A stretch of 64,000 bases of DNA, from NCBI RefSeq assembly GCF_030817655.1, contig NZ_JAUSZM010000003.1, positions 2,542,001 through 2,606,000 on the forward strand, read 5' to 3'. This DNA comes from Streptomyces sp. V4I2 (lineage in GTDB: Bacteria; Actinomycetota; Actinomycetes; Streptomycetales; Streptomycetaceae). Under the pieces are notes generated by a model. That model was not told the DNA's origin. It saw only the letters and a list, made by a program, of their open reading frames with translations, and made no database searches. A program made the position numbers and the translations under genes. Below are positions 21,664-30,413 of this stretch, piece by piece (the first letter of the stretch is position 1; each line of letters starts with the position of its first letter).

Positions 21664-24192
21664 TCACTTGCGCATGACCTCGGGCTCGTGGCGGCGCAGG
21701 AAGCGGGCCACGAAGAAGCCGCAGATCACTCCGAGGATGATCAGGGCGGCCATGTCCATGCCCCAGGCGCCGACCGTGTGCTCCCACAGCGGGTCGATGT
21801 CGCCGCCCTCCTTGGGCGGGCTGATCTTGTTGAAGTCCAGCGTGGCGCCCGCGGCGGCGACCGCCCAGCGGGACGGCATCAGGTACGAGAACTCGTTGAC
21901 GCCGACGGCGCCGTTCAGGGTGAACAGGCAGCCGGTGAACACGACCTGGATGATCGCGAACATGACCAGCAGCGGCATGGTCTTCTCGGCCGTCTTCACC
22001 AGGGACGAGATGACCAGGCCGAACATCATCGAGGCGAAGCCCAGCGCCATGATCGGGATGGAGAGTTCGATCATGGTGGAGCTGCCGAGGATCAGGCCCT
22101 GCTCGGGGATCTCCCGGCTGGCGAACCCGATGACGCCGACCAGCAGGCCCTGGAACACGGTGATCACGCCGAGCACGAACACCTTGGACATCAGGTACGC
22201 GGAGCGGGACAGGCCGGTGGCGCGCTCCCGCTCGTAGATGACCCGTTCCTTGATCAGCTCACGCACGGAGTTCGCGGCACCCGCGAAGCAGGCACCGACC
22301 GCGAGGATCAAGAGGACCGTGGTGGCGGTGCCGTTCGGGATGATCCGGCCGGTCTTCGGGTTGGCCGGGTTGGGCAGCAGGCTGTTGCCGGAGTCGATGA
22401 GCAGGCTCACCGCGCCCAGGACGGCCGGCAGGATCACCATCAGCGCCAGGAAGCCCTTGTCGGAGGCGATCACCGACGTATAGCGGCGCACGAGGGTGAC
22501 GAACTGGGACATCCAGCCCTGGGGCTTCGGCGGCTTCATCGCCTGCATCGGCGGCATCTGTACGGACTGTGGGGCGACGGCGTCGATGTCCGCGGCGTAC
22601 ATCTGGTAGTGCTGCGAGCCCCTCCAGCGGCCCGCCCAGTCGTAGTCGCGGTAGTTCTCGAAGGCGGAGAAGACGTCGGCCCAGGTGTCGTAGCCGAAGA
22701 AGTTCAGCGCCTCCTCCGGCGGACCGAAGTAGGCGACCGCGCCGCCCGGGGCCATCACCAGGAGCTTGTCGCAGATCGCCAGCTCGGCCACGGAGTGCGT
22801 GACGACGAGGACCGTACGGCCGTCGTCGGCGAGGCCGCGCAGCAGCTGCATGACATCGCGGTCCATGCCCGGGTCGAGGCCGGAGGTCGGCTCGTCCAGG
22901 AAGATCAGCGACGGCTTGGTGAGCAGCTCCAGGGCCACGGAGACGCGCTTGCGCTGGCCGCCGGAGAGGGAGGTGACCTTCTTCTCCTTGTGGATGTCCA
23001 GCTTGAGCTCGCGCAGCACCTCGTCGATGCGCTGGTCGCGCTCCTGTGTGCTGGTGTCCGCGGGGAAGCGCAGCTTGGCCGCGTACTTGAGGGCCTTCTT
23101 GACGGTCAGTTCCTTGTGCAGGATGTCGTCCTGCGGGACCAGACCGATGCGCTGGCGCAGCTCGGCGAACTGCTTGTACAGGTTCCGGTTGTCGTAGAGG
23201 ACGTCGCCCTGGTTGGCGGGCCGGTAGCCCGTCAGCGCCTTGAGCAGGGTCGACTTGCCGGAGCCGGACGGGCCGATGACCGCGATCAGCGACTTCTCCG
23301 GGACGCCGAAGGAGACGTCCTTCAGGATCTGCTTGCCGCCGTCGACCGTGACGGTCAGGTGGCGGGCAGAGAAGGAGACCTCACCGGTGTCGACGAACTC
23401 CTCGAGGCGGTCGCCGACCAGGCGGAACGTGGAGTGGCCGACGCCGACGATGTCGTTCGGGCCCAGCAGTTGCGTGCCGCCCTTGGTGATGGGCTGGCCG
23501 TTGACGTACGTGCCGTTGTGCGAGCCCAGGTCGCGGATCTCGTAGCGGCCGTCGGGTGTGGCGTGGAACTCCGCGTGGTTGCGGGAGACCTGGAGGTCGG
23601 AGACCACCAGGTCGTTCTCCAGGGCGCGGCCGATGCGCATGACGCGGCCGAGCGAGAACTGGTGGAACGTGGTCGGGCTGCGGTCGCCGTAGACCGGCGG
23701 CGCCCCCGCGCCACCACCGGGGCCCTGCTGCTGCGGGATCTGCGGCGCGGCCTGCTGCGGCTGCTGCCAGCCGGCCTGCGGGGCCTGCTGCTGCGGTGCC
23801 TGTGGTGCCGCCGCCCAGCCGGGATTCGCGCCCTGCGCCGCGTACGGCTGCTGCTGGGGCTGGGCCTGCGGCGACGCCACGGCGGCGGCGGATCCGGAGA
23901 CGCTGAGCAGCGGACCGTCGGTCGCGTTGCCCAGGTGCACGGCCGAGCCCGGGCCGATCTCCAGCTGATGGATCCGCTGCCCCTGCACGAACGTGCCGTT
24001 GGTGCTGCCGTGGTCTTCGATGACCCAACTGCGGCCGCTCCAGCTGATCGTGGCGTGACGCCAGGAGACCCTGGCGTCGTCGAGCACCACGTCCCCCTGC
24101 GGATCACGGCCGAGGGTGTATGGCCTGGACGGGTCGAGCGTCCAGGTCCGTCCATTCAATTCCAGTACGAGTTCCGGCACTCCATGCCCCAC
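21664..24192 (-). CDS. FHA-FHA-ABC transporter fusion (ATPase plus ABC-2 permease)
   Basis: 842 residues from ATG 24192. FHA domain 1 at about 8-85 (YTLGRDPQGDVVLDDARVSWRHA...DHGSTNGTF), a Gln/Pro/Ala-rich linker (about 110-170), FHA domain 2 at about 178-255 (MRIGRALENDLVVSDLQVSRNHAEF...LGSHNGTYVNG), ABC ATPase at about 280-520 (GPSGSGKST with K313; LSGGQRKR; LIFLDEPTSGLD), then six or so membrane helices (about 590-835) of the ABC-2 type. FHA domains bind phosphothreonine, so the transporter is probably regulated by Ser/Thr kinases. Related proteins in mycobacteria (Rv1747) are kinase substrates exporting cell-envelope components. Substrate here unknown. Confidence 0.92.
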   Translation of the reverse strand: MGHGVPELVLELNGRTWTLDPSRPYTLGRDPQGDVVLDDARVSWRHATISWSGRSWVIEDHGSTNGTFVQGQRIHQLEIGPGSAVHLGNATDGPLLSVSGSAAAVASPQAQPQQQPYAAQGANPGWAAAPQAPQQQAPQAGWQQPQQAAPQIPQQQGPGGGAGAPPVYGDRSPTTFHQFSLGRVMRIGRALENDLVVSDLQVSRNHAEFHATPDGRYEIRDLGSHNGTYVNGQPITKGGTQLLGPNDIVGVGHSTFRLVGDRLEEFVDTGEVSFSARHLTVTVDGGKQILKDVSFGVPEKSLIAVIGPSGSGKSTLLKALTGYRPANQGDVLYDNRNLYKQFAELRQRIGLVPQDDILHKELTVKKALKYAAKLRFPADTSTQERDQRIDEVLRELKLDIHKEKKVTSLSGGQRKRVSVALELLTKPSLIFLDEPTSGLDPGMDRDVMQLLRGLADDGRTVLVVTHSVAELAICDKLLVMAPGGAVAYFGPPEEALNFFGYDTWADVFSAFENYRDYDWAGRWRGSQHYQMYAADIDAVAPQSVQMPPMQAMKPPKPQGWMSQFVTLVRRYTSVIASDKGFLALMVILPAVLGAVSLLIDSGNSLLPNPANPKTGRIIPNGTATTVLLILAVGACFAGAANSVRELIKERVIYERERATGLSRSAYLMSKVFVLGVITVFQGLLVGVIGFASREIPEQGLILGSSTMIELSIPIMALGFASMMFGLVISSLVKTAEKTMPLLVMFAIIQVVFTGCLFTLNGAVGVNEFSYLMPSRWAVAAAGATLDFNKISPPKEGGDIDPLWEHTVGAWGMDMAALIILGVICGFFVARFLRRHEPEVMRK

Positions 24193-24378
24193 TGAGTAGT
24201 CCCCCGAGTTACCCCCAACACAGGGAGTCTAGGGATGTCGAACATCGTCGGGAACTATTTCAGGCTCGGCCCCCTGACCGAAAGTCGGGCCTAGTGAAGA
24301 CGGCGCACGCCCGCTTCGGCCGTTTCCGTTGACGGGGTTGAAACCGGACCGGAGAGTGGTAATCCACGCGAGGGGGAC

Positions 24379-26412
24379 ATGCGCGGCGACTCGGCCGCGC
24401 CGCGGATCGGGGGGTCTGCCATGAGTGCGTCCATGAGCGTCGAGACCACGAAGCCGGGCGCGAGGCTGCCCTGGGGAGACATCCTGCTGTCCGCGATCGC
24501 CGCCGTGAGCTGGGCATTGATCGGGATGGCGGGCACGGCGGCGCTCGGGCTGCACCTGCTCGAAGCCGATACGGCGGGCTCGCTCGGGCCCATGACCGCG
24601 GCGGTGGTGGCTCTTGGGGCGGGTGGTTCCGTCACACCGTCCGGCGACGTGTCCGCGTTCGGCCTGACGGGCGCGGAGGCGGCGACCGCCATCGAGATCA
24701 CGCCACTGGGCGTGAGCCTGGTCGGAGCACTGCTGTTGTCGTGGTTCTTCCTAAGGTCCTTGCGCGGGGCGGGAGTTGTGATCGCGCCCGCCGAACTCCT
24801 CGCTCGCGCGGGGGCGGTGGTCGCACTGTTCGTGGCGATGCTGGGCGGGCTGGCCTGGGCGGGACACGATGTCATCACGATCGACGGAAGCGCACTGGGA
24901 CTCGACGACCTGCCGGGCGGTGGCGGGGGCGGCATCGAGATCCCCGGGGTGGGCGACGTCGGGGACATCGGAGGGCTGCTTCCCGACCAGATCGGCGACC
25001 TCGTCGACGCGCAGGCGGCGGTCGGCTTCACCGTCGACACCGCGCCGACCCTGCTCGGCGGGCTCGGCTGGTCGGCCGGGATCCTGCTGATCGCCCTGCT
25101 GGCGTCCCGTCGTACTCCCCTGCCGCGCGGCTGGGAGAGCGTGCACCGAGTCGTACGGCCGGCCGCGTCCGCCCTGGTCACGGTTCTGCTGGTGGCGGTG
25201 GCGGCGGGGTTCGCGGCGGCGGCGTACGCGGCGATCGGCGACGACCATCCGAAGCGGATCGCGGGGGCGGCGCTGCTGGGGGCGCCGAACGGTGTGTGGC
25301 TGGGCATCCCGATCGGCCTGTTCGTGCCGTTCGACGGCCGGGCGACGGGGGTGCTGACGAATTTCCTGCCGGCTCCCATGGACGAGCTGCTGAACTCCGG
25401 GTCCGACCAGTCCGTGACCCTGGGGCGGCTGGCGGACCTCGACGGGCGGGTGTGGCTGCTGGGGGTCGCGGCGGCGCTGATGATGCTGCTGGCGGGGGTG
25501 CTGACGGCGGTGCGGACGCCGGTGACCGCCGGGGGTGGCGGCGGTTCCGCGGTCGTACGGGATCCGGGCGTACAGGCTGCGGGCGTACGGGATCCAGGCG
25601 TACGGGATCCAGGCGTACGGGATCCAGGCGTACGGGATCAGGGTGCCCTCGGTTTCGCCGGGCGGTGTGCGCTGCGGCTGGGCATCGCCACGGCGCTGAC
25701 CCTGCCGTTGCTCGCCTGGCTGACGGGGGTGTCCGTGGACGCCTCGCTGTCCGTGCTCGGCTTCGACGCGTTCGGCGCGGGAATCAACCTGAGCGGAAAT
25801 CTCGGCATGGCGTTGCTCCTCGGTGCCCTGTGGGGTGCCGGTGTGGGGGCCGCCGGTGCGCTGCTCGCCCGGGCGACCGGGGCGGCGGGGCGACAGGCCG
25901 CGCCGCTGGCACTGGGTGACGGCCGGTGGCGGGACGTGGCCGGGGATGCCGGGCCTTCAGCGACGGTCGCGGGTGCTGGGCGTGCCCCGTACGCGGGGCA
26001 GCCGACGGGGCCGTCCGCGGGTGAGACCCGTGATCCTCATGAGGAACAGCGACGGGATCCCTACGCGGGCGAGTCGGGGCGCGAGTCCGGGCCGTACGTC
26101 CCCAGCTCGTCCTACCGGCCGCCGAACCCGGCGACCAATCCATATCTGCGAATGCCCGACGCCTTACAGGAACCGGAGGACGCGCGGCCGCCCGACGAGC
26201 CGCGCCGGCCGGACGGTCCGCGCTCGCCCGGCGACGACGTGTACGGCGCGCCCACGGTGGCCCGGCCGATCGGGCCACCGCCGCGGTCGCCCCGGAAGCC
26301 GCCGCCCGGGGAGCGGCCGTCGTCCGCTTCGGGCGAGCGGCCACCGCCGCCACCGCCTCCCCCGCCTCCCCCGCCTCCCCCGCCTCCTGGGAGGCCGAAG
26401 GGGCGCCGGTGA
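24379..26412 (+). CDS. Streptophobe family integral membrane protein
   Basis: 677 residues from ATG 24379 (ATG 24421 also possible; both have purine-rich upstream sequences). Long hydrophobic segments across about 30-460, including LLSAIAAVSWALIGMAGTAALGLHLL near the start, match the Streptomyces-specific streptophobe family. A cytoplasmic-type loop near residues 392-421 is built from a 15-bp tandem repeat (GVRDP units), and the last 150 residues are Pro/Asp/Arg-rich, ending in a run of 14 prolines and GRPKGRR. Function of the family is unknown to me. Divergent from the FHA-ABC gene. Confidence 0.8.
   Translation: MRGDSAAPRIGGSAMSASMSVETTKPGARLPWGDILLSAIAAVSWALIGMAGTAALGLHLLEADTAGSLGPMTAAVVALGAGGSVTPSGDVSAFGLTGAEAATAIEITPLGVSLVGALLLSWFFLRSLRGAGVVIAPAELLARAGAVVALFVAMLGGLAWAGHDVITIDGSALGLDDLPGGGGGGIEIPGVGDVGDIGGLLPDQIGDLVDAQAAVGFTVDTAPTLLGGLGWSAGILLIALLASRRTPLPRGWESVHRVVRPAASALVTVLLVAVAAGFAAAAYAAIGDDHPKRIAGAALLGAPNGVWLGIPIGLFVPFDGRATGVLTNFLPAPMDELLNSGSDQSVTLGRLADLDGRVWLLGVAAALMMLLAGVLTAVRTPVTAGGGGGSAVVRDPGVQAAGVRDPGVRDPGVRDPGVRDQGALGFAGRCALRLGIATALTLPLLAWLTGVSVDASLSVLGFDAFGAGINLSGNLGMALLLGALWGAGVGAAGALLARATGAAGRQAAPLALGDGRWRDVAGDAGPSATVAGAGRAPYAGQPTGPSAGETRDPHEEQRRDPYAGESGRESGPYVPSSSYRPPNPATNPYLRMPDALQEPEDARPPDEPRRPDGPRSPGDDVYGAPTVARPIGPPPRSPRKPPPGERPSSASGERPPPPPPPPPPPPPPPPGRPKGRR
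25552..25641 (+). repeat. 15-bp tandem repeat inside the streptophobe gene
   Basis: Units of GGCGTACGGGATCCA start at 25582, 25597, 25612 and 25627, with decayed units upstream (25552-25581). The period is a multiple of 3, so it encodes GVRDP pentapeptides. A second repetitive tract, CCCCCGCCT, encodes the polyproline near 26355-26385. Confidence 0.9.
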
Positions 26413-26556
26413 CCCAACGCGGCGGCAGGGCCGTGTGCAGCGAAGACGTGGCCGGCGCGTAAGGTCGGCGCCACCGGCCCGACACCCAGTGTTCCGTGTC
26501 CGTCAGGCGGACCTCGGGCGCGGAAGGCACTGCGTGCCGGATACGGTGGGAACACC

Positions 26557-27771
26557 ATGAGCGCTTCGCAGACCTCGACCTCTGACGTCCCCACCCTTCT
26601 CGTCAAGATCTTCGGGAAGGACAAGCCGGGCATCACGGCCGGACTCTTCGACACCCTCGCCGCCTACTCCGTCGACGTGGTCGACATCGAGCAGGTCGTC
26701 ACCCGTGGCCGGATGGTGCTGTGCGCGCTCGTGACCGCGCCGCCCAGCGGGCTGGAGGGGGATCTGCGGGCGACCGTCCACAGCTGGGCGGAGTCGATCA
26801 AGATGCAGGCCGAGATCATCTCGGGCCTCGGCGACAACCGTCCGCGCGGGCTGGGGCGCTCCCTGGTCACCGTGCTCGGGCATCCGCTCACCGCGGAGGC
26901 GACGGCGGCGGTCGCCGCGAAGATCACCAAGGTCGGCGGCAACATCGACCGCATCTTCCGGCTCGCCAAGTATCCGGTGACCGCGGTCGAGTTCGCGGTG
27001 TCCGGCGTGGAGACCGCGCCGCTGCGCACCGCCCTGGTGACCGACGCGGCGGCGCTCGGCGTCGATGTCGCGGTCGTCGCGGCCGGACTGCACCGCCGTG
27101 CCCAGCGCCTGATCGTCATGGACGTGGATTCGACGCTGATCCAGGACGAGGTGATCGAGCTCTTCGCCGCGCACGCCGGCTGCGAGGACGAGGTCGCCGA
27201 GGTGACGGCGGCCGCGATGCGCGGCGAGCTGGACTTCGAGCAGTCGCTGCACGCGCGTGTGGCGCTCCTGGAGGGGCTGGACGCCTCGGTGGTGGACAAG
27301 GTGCGCAGCGAGGTCCGGCTGACCCCGGGCGCGCGCACGCTGATCCGTACGCTGAAGCGTCTCGGCTACCAAGTGGGCGTCGTCTCGGGCGGGTTCACGC
27401 AGGTCACGGACGATCTGCGGGAGCGGCTCGGGCTTGACTTCGCGCAGGCCAACACGCTGGAGATCGTCGACGGGAAGCTGACGGGCAGGGTCACCGGAGA
27501 GATCGTGGACCGGGCAGGCAAGGCGCGGCTGCTGCGCCGGTTCGCCGCGGAGGCGGGCGTACCGCTGGCGCAGACGGTGGCGATCGGCGACGGTGCCAAT
27601 GACCTGGACATGCTCAACGCGGCCGGCCTGGGGGTGGCCTTCAACGCCAAGCCGATGGTGCGGGAGGCCGCGCACACCGCGGTGAACGTGCCGTTCCTCG
27701 ACACGGTCCTGTACCTGCTGGGCGTCACCCGCGAAGAGGTCGAGGCCGCGGACATGCACGAGGAGATCTGA
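26557..27771 (+). CDS. serB: Phosphoserine phosphatase SerB
   Basis: 404 residues from ATG 26557. Two N-terminal ACT-type regions (about 12-90 and 100-180; TLLVKIFGKDKPGITAGLFDTLA, LVTVLGHPLT) are followed by a HAD domain with the nucleophile motif MDVDSTLIQDEV (D189, D191), the SGGFTQV Ser motif and GDGANDLDML. Catalyses the last step of serine synthesis, phosphoserine to serine. ACT domains suggest serine feedback. Monocistronic, with a strong terminator after it. Confidence 0.97.
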   Translation: MSASQTSTSDVPTLLVKIFGKDKPGITAGLFDTLAAYSVDVVDIEQVVTRGRMVLCALVTAPPSGLEGDLRATVHSWAESIKMQAEIISGLGDNRPRGLGRSLVTVLGHPLTAEATAAVAAKITKVGGNIDRIFRLAKYPVTAVEFAVSGVETAPLRTALVTDAAALGVDVAVVAAGLHRRAQRLIVMDVDSTLIQDEVIELFAAHAGCEDEVAEVTAAAMRGELDFEQSLHARVALLEGLDASVVDKVRSEVRLTPGARTLIRTLKRLGYQVGVVSGGFTQVTDDLRERLGLDFAQANTLEIVDGKLTGRVTGEIVDRAGKARLLRRFAAEAGVPLAQTVAIGDGANDLDMLNAAGLGVAFNAKPMVREAAHTAVNVPFLDTVLYLLGVTREEVEAADMHEEI

Positions 27772-27790
27772 GCCCGTCCTCGCAAGCAGA

Positions 27791-27834
27791 GCGCCGAAGG
27801 GCCCGGAACCGTGCGGTGCCGGGCCCTTCGGCGC
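27791..27834. terminator. Strong bidirectional terminator after serB
   Basis: Perfect 16-bp stem (27791-27806 with 27819-27834), loop AACCGTGCGGTG, between the convergent serB and SixA-like genes. Confidence 0.9.
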
Positions 27835-27843
27835 GAGAACGGC

Positions 27844-28362
27844 TCAGTCGGACGGCGCCCAGTAGTCGACCAGCGTGGCCGCGCCCGGCTCCAGGGACTT
27901 CCAGGAGCCGTCGAAGGACAGGACGGCGAAGGCGGCGGCCGGGAAGCCGCGGCCGCTCATCCGCTCTCGGGCGTCGCCCTCGGCCGCGCCGGCCAGGATG
28001 TCGGCGAGGCCCTGGATGCCCGGGTTGTGGCCGATGAGCAGGACATCCTGTGCGTCGTCGGGGGTCTCGTTGAGCAGGGCGATCAGCTCGCCGGGCGAGG
28101 CCTCGTAGATCCGCTCCTCGTAGACCGTTTTCGGCCGGTGCGGGAATTCATGGACGGCGAGCTTCCAGGTCTCGCGGGTCCGGGTCGCGGTGGAGCACAG
28201 GGCCAGGTCGAAGGCGAGGCCGGTGTCGGCCAGCTTGCGTCCGGCGACTGCGGCGTCCATGCGGCCCCGCTCAGCGAGCGGCCGCTCGTGGTCGGGCACC
28301 TGTGGCCAGTCGGCTTTCGCATGCCGGAAGAGGACGATCTTGCGGGGTTCTGCGACGCTCAT
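27844..28362 (-). CDS. SixA-type histidine phosphatase
   Basis: 172 residues from ATG 28362. Histidine-phosphatase signature IVLFRHAKADWPQVPDHERPLAERGR with the catalytic His, and the second His in LLIGHNPGIQGL. Same size and motif as SixA, which removes phosphate from phosphohistidine proteins. In Streptomyces the substrate is not known. No signal peptide, so cytoplasmic. Confidence 0.88.
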   Translation of the reverse strand: MSVAEPRKIVLFRHAKADWPQVPDHERPLAERGRMDAAVAGRKLADTGLAFDLALCSTATRTRETWKLAVHEFPHRPKTVYEERIYEASPGELIALLNETPDDAQDVLLIGHNPGIQGLADILAGAAEGDARERMSGRGFPAAAFAVLSFDGSWKSLEPGAATLVDYWAPSD

Positions 28363-28427
28363 GGGATCCAGCTTCGCATGAAACAGGCCATGGGGCGCGG
28401 GTAGTTGACCGGCGGCTCCGGCCGTGT

Positions 28428-28634
28428 TCAGCGCGCTATCAGCTGCTGTACTCGCTCGACGAGGTGAGGGACGGCGGGGTCGCCGGAGGCCGCGTGCGCG
28501 TTCGTCGGGTTCAGGATCAGCACCAGGAGCACGATGAACGCGAGCGTCGGCAGCGCGAGGGCCCACCAGGGCAGCCGGCTGTCGACGCCGCCGCGGGTCG
28601 CGGGGTGGGGCCGGGTGTGCGTAGGAGCCGACAT
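28428..28634 (-). CDS. Small single-pass membrane protein
   Basis: 68 residues from ATG 28634. A polar N-terminus, one membrane helix (WWALALPTLAFIVLLVLILNP, residues about 23-43) and a short C-terminal tail (VPHLVERVQQLIAR). Conserved-looking in this core region; function unknown. Confidence 0.7.
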   Translation of the reverse strand: MSAPTHTRPHPATRGGVDSRLPWWALALPTLAFIVLLVLILNPTNAHAASGDPAVPHLVERVQQLIAR

Positions 28635-28798
28635 GGGTGCCTCCGCCGTCTTCGAGTCGTCCGTGTCCGCCTCTCGCGGTCACATCTCGAAGCTACGGAA
28701 TCTCCGGCCTTCAACCCATCCGGTGATCCACCCAGTTGACCCTGACACTCGCCCCCTAGGGGACAGGGGGGTTAGCCCCACCATCGGGCCCGCCGGAC

Positions 28799-28860
28799 GG
28801 TCACGGGGGCACGATCACGAGGGCACGGTCACGGTCACGGTCACGGGGGCACGATCACGG
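28799..28860. repeat. Short GGTCACGG/TCACGGGGGCACGA tandem repeat
   Basis: TCACGGGGGCACGATCACG occurs at 28801 and 28841 with GGTCACGGTCACGGTCACGG between. The last copy runs into the stop codon of the 38-residue gene at 28855. Looks like replication-slippage sequence. Confidence 0.75.
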
Positions 28861-28971
28861 CGAGGCGATCGTCGCGATGATGGCGATGATCACGAAGATG
28901 GCGAAGAACGAGCCGAAGACCAGGAGCATCTTCTTCTGGCCGTTCTGGGGGTTCGGATCGAGCACTGGCAT
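28855..28971 (-). CDS. SGM_5486-type small transporter-associated protein
   Basis: 38 residues from ATG 28971: MPVLDPNPQNGQKKMLL followed by one membrane helix rich in Val, Phe and Ile (residues about 16-38). I recognise this as the tiny SGM_5486 family that sits beside CynX/NimT-type MFS genes, as here (the MFS gene ends at 29039 on the same strand). It may stabilise or regulate the transporter; that is inferred from position only. Confidence 0.8.
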   Translation of the reverse strand: MPVLDPNPQNGQKKMLLVFGSFFAIFVIIAIIATIASP

Positions 28972-29038
28972 ACGGCAAGTCTCGCACCCGTCGGTCGCCA
29001 CGACTCCTCCGGGGTGAGGCCGGGGCCCGCCCACCGGA

Positions 29039-30331
29039 TCAGCGCGCCGCCTCGTCCTCCACCGTGCGGTCGCGCCCCGCCAGGACGCCCACCGCCATCT
29101 GCGGGATCATCAGGCCGGTCATGAGGGCGATCGGCAGCCCCCAGCCGCCGCTGTGCTGGTAGAGCACGCCGACCAGGAGCGGCCCGGGGATGGAGATGAG
29201 GTAGCCGGTGCTCTGCGCGAAGCCCGACAGTTGGGCGACGCCCGCGCCGGTCCTGGCCCGCATCCCGACCATGGTGAGGGCCAGCGGGAAGGCACAGTTG
29301 GAGACGCCGAGCAGGACGGCCCAGGCCCAGGCGCCGCCGGCCGGCGCGAAGTACAGGCCCGCGTAGCCGGCCAGGCCGCAGACACCGAGCGCGATCACGA
29401 TCGGGCCCTGGTGCGACAACCGGGCGGCGACGCGCGGGATGACGAAGGCGAGCGGCACGCCCATCACCATCGTGACCGCGAGCAGCAGCCCCGCGGTACC
29501 CGCGGACACGCCCGCGTCCCGGAAGATCTGCGCCATCCAGCCCATGGTGATGTACGCGGCAGTGGCCTGGAGCCCGAAGAAGACGGCGAGCGCCCAGGCG
29601 GTACGGCTCCGGGTGATCCGCAGCGGGGCCGACGGCTCCCCGCGCGCGGGGGCCCGCTCGGCCGACGCGGTCCCCCCGTCCCGTACGAGCGGAATCCACG
29701 GGAGCACGGCGGCCGCCGCCAGGACCGCCCACACCGCGAGCCCGGACTGCCAGTCCCCGCCCAGCGCCCGCGTCACCGGCACGGTCACCGCCGCGGCGGC
29801 AGCGGTGCCGAGGGCGAGGGCCATCGAGTAGAGGCCGGTCATGGAACCGACCCGGTCGGGGAACCAGCGCTTGACGATGACCGGCATCAGGACGTTGCTG
29901 ACCGCGATCCCCATGAGGGCGAGCGCACTGCCCGCCAGGAAGCCCGCCGTACCGCCCGCGTACGGCCGTATCAGCAGGCCCGCGGTGATGGCGACCATGC
30001 CCGCGCACACCACCGCGCCCGGCCCGAAGCGGCGGGCGAGCCTGGGGGCCATGACGCCGAAGACGGCGAAGCAGAGCGGGGGCACGGAGGTGAGCAGCCC
30101 GGCCACGCTGCCGCTCATGCCGAGGCCGTCGCGGACCTCTTCGAGGAGGGCGCCGAGGCTGGTGATGGCGGGGCGGAGGTTGACGGCGGACAGCACGATG
30201 CCGACGACGACCAGACGCGTCGCCCACGCGCGCGTGGCGGCCCCTGTGGGCGCATCGCCTGCCGGGGCGTCGGTCGCGGCCGGACCGCGTACGGTCGTGG
30301 ACTTCCTCGTCCGGGTTTCCTCGCGGGCCAT
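29039..30331 (-). CDS. CynX/NimT-family MFS transporter
   Basis: About 430 residues from ATG 30331; ATGs at 30340 and 30343 are in frame and cannot be excluded. Twelve membrane helices are expected; the first, WATRLVVVGIVLSAVNLRPAITSLGALLEEV, has the NLRPAI(T/S)S signature of the cyanate/2-nitroimidazole exporter group. Substrate unknown. Divergently transcribed from a GntR regulator across a perfect palindrome at 30346-30360, which implies regulation by that protein. Confidence 0.9.
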   Translation of the reverse strand: MAREETRTRKSTTVRGPAATDAPAGDAPTGAATRAWATRLVVVGIVLSAVNLRPAITSLGALLEEVRDGLGMSGSVAGLLTSVPPLCFAVFGVMAPRLARRFGPGAVVCAGMVAITAGLLIRPYAGGTAGFLAGSALALMGIAVSNVLMPVIVKRWFPDRVGSMTGLYSMALALGTAAAAAVTVPVTRALGGDWQSGLAVWAVLAAAAVLPWIPLVRDGGTASAERAPARGEPSAPLRITRSRTAWALAVFFGLQATAAYITMGWMAQIFRDAGVSAGTAGLLLAVTMVMGVPLAFVIPRVAARLSHQGPIVIALGVCGLAGYAGLYFAPAGGAWAWAVLLGVSNCAFPLALTMVGMRARTGAGVAQLSGFAQSTGYLISIPGPLLVGVLYQHSGGWGLPIALMTGLMIPQMAVGVLAGRDRTVEDEAAR

Positions 30332-30345
30332 GAGGTCCATCATAG

Positions 30346-30360
30346 AATCATGGGATGATT
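30346..30360. promoter_or_regulatory. Palindromic operator between MFS and GntR genes
   Basis: AATCAT-GGG-ATGATT, perfect 6-bp arms, AT-rich in a GC-rich background, 15 bp upstream of the MFS start and 54 bp from the GntR start. Size and symmetry suit a GntR/FadR dimer. Likely represses both genes. Confidence 0.65.
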
Positions 30361-30413
30361 GGTTGTCCATCCCCGGGTCGCCCGTTCCGGCCCCGCCCGT
30401 GCGAAGGTGTGCC

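Noticed and set aside
21688..24195. 835-codon open frame opposite the FHA-ABC gene
   Set aside because: Low-complexity His/Asp/Arg composition and no domain; the minus strand carries FHA, Walker and ABC-2 motifs throughout.
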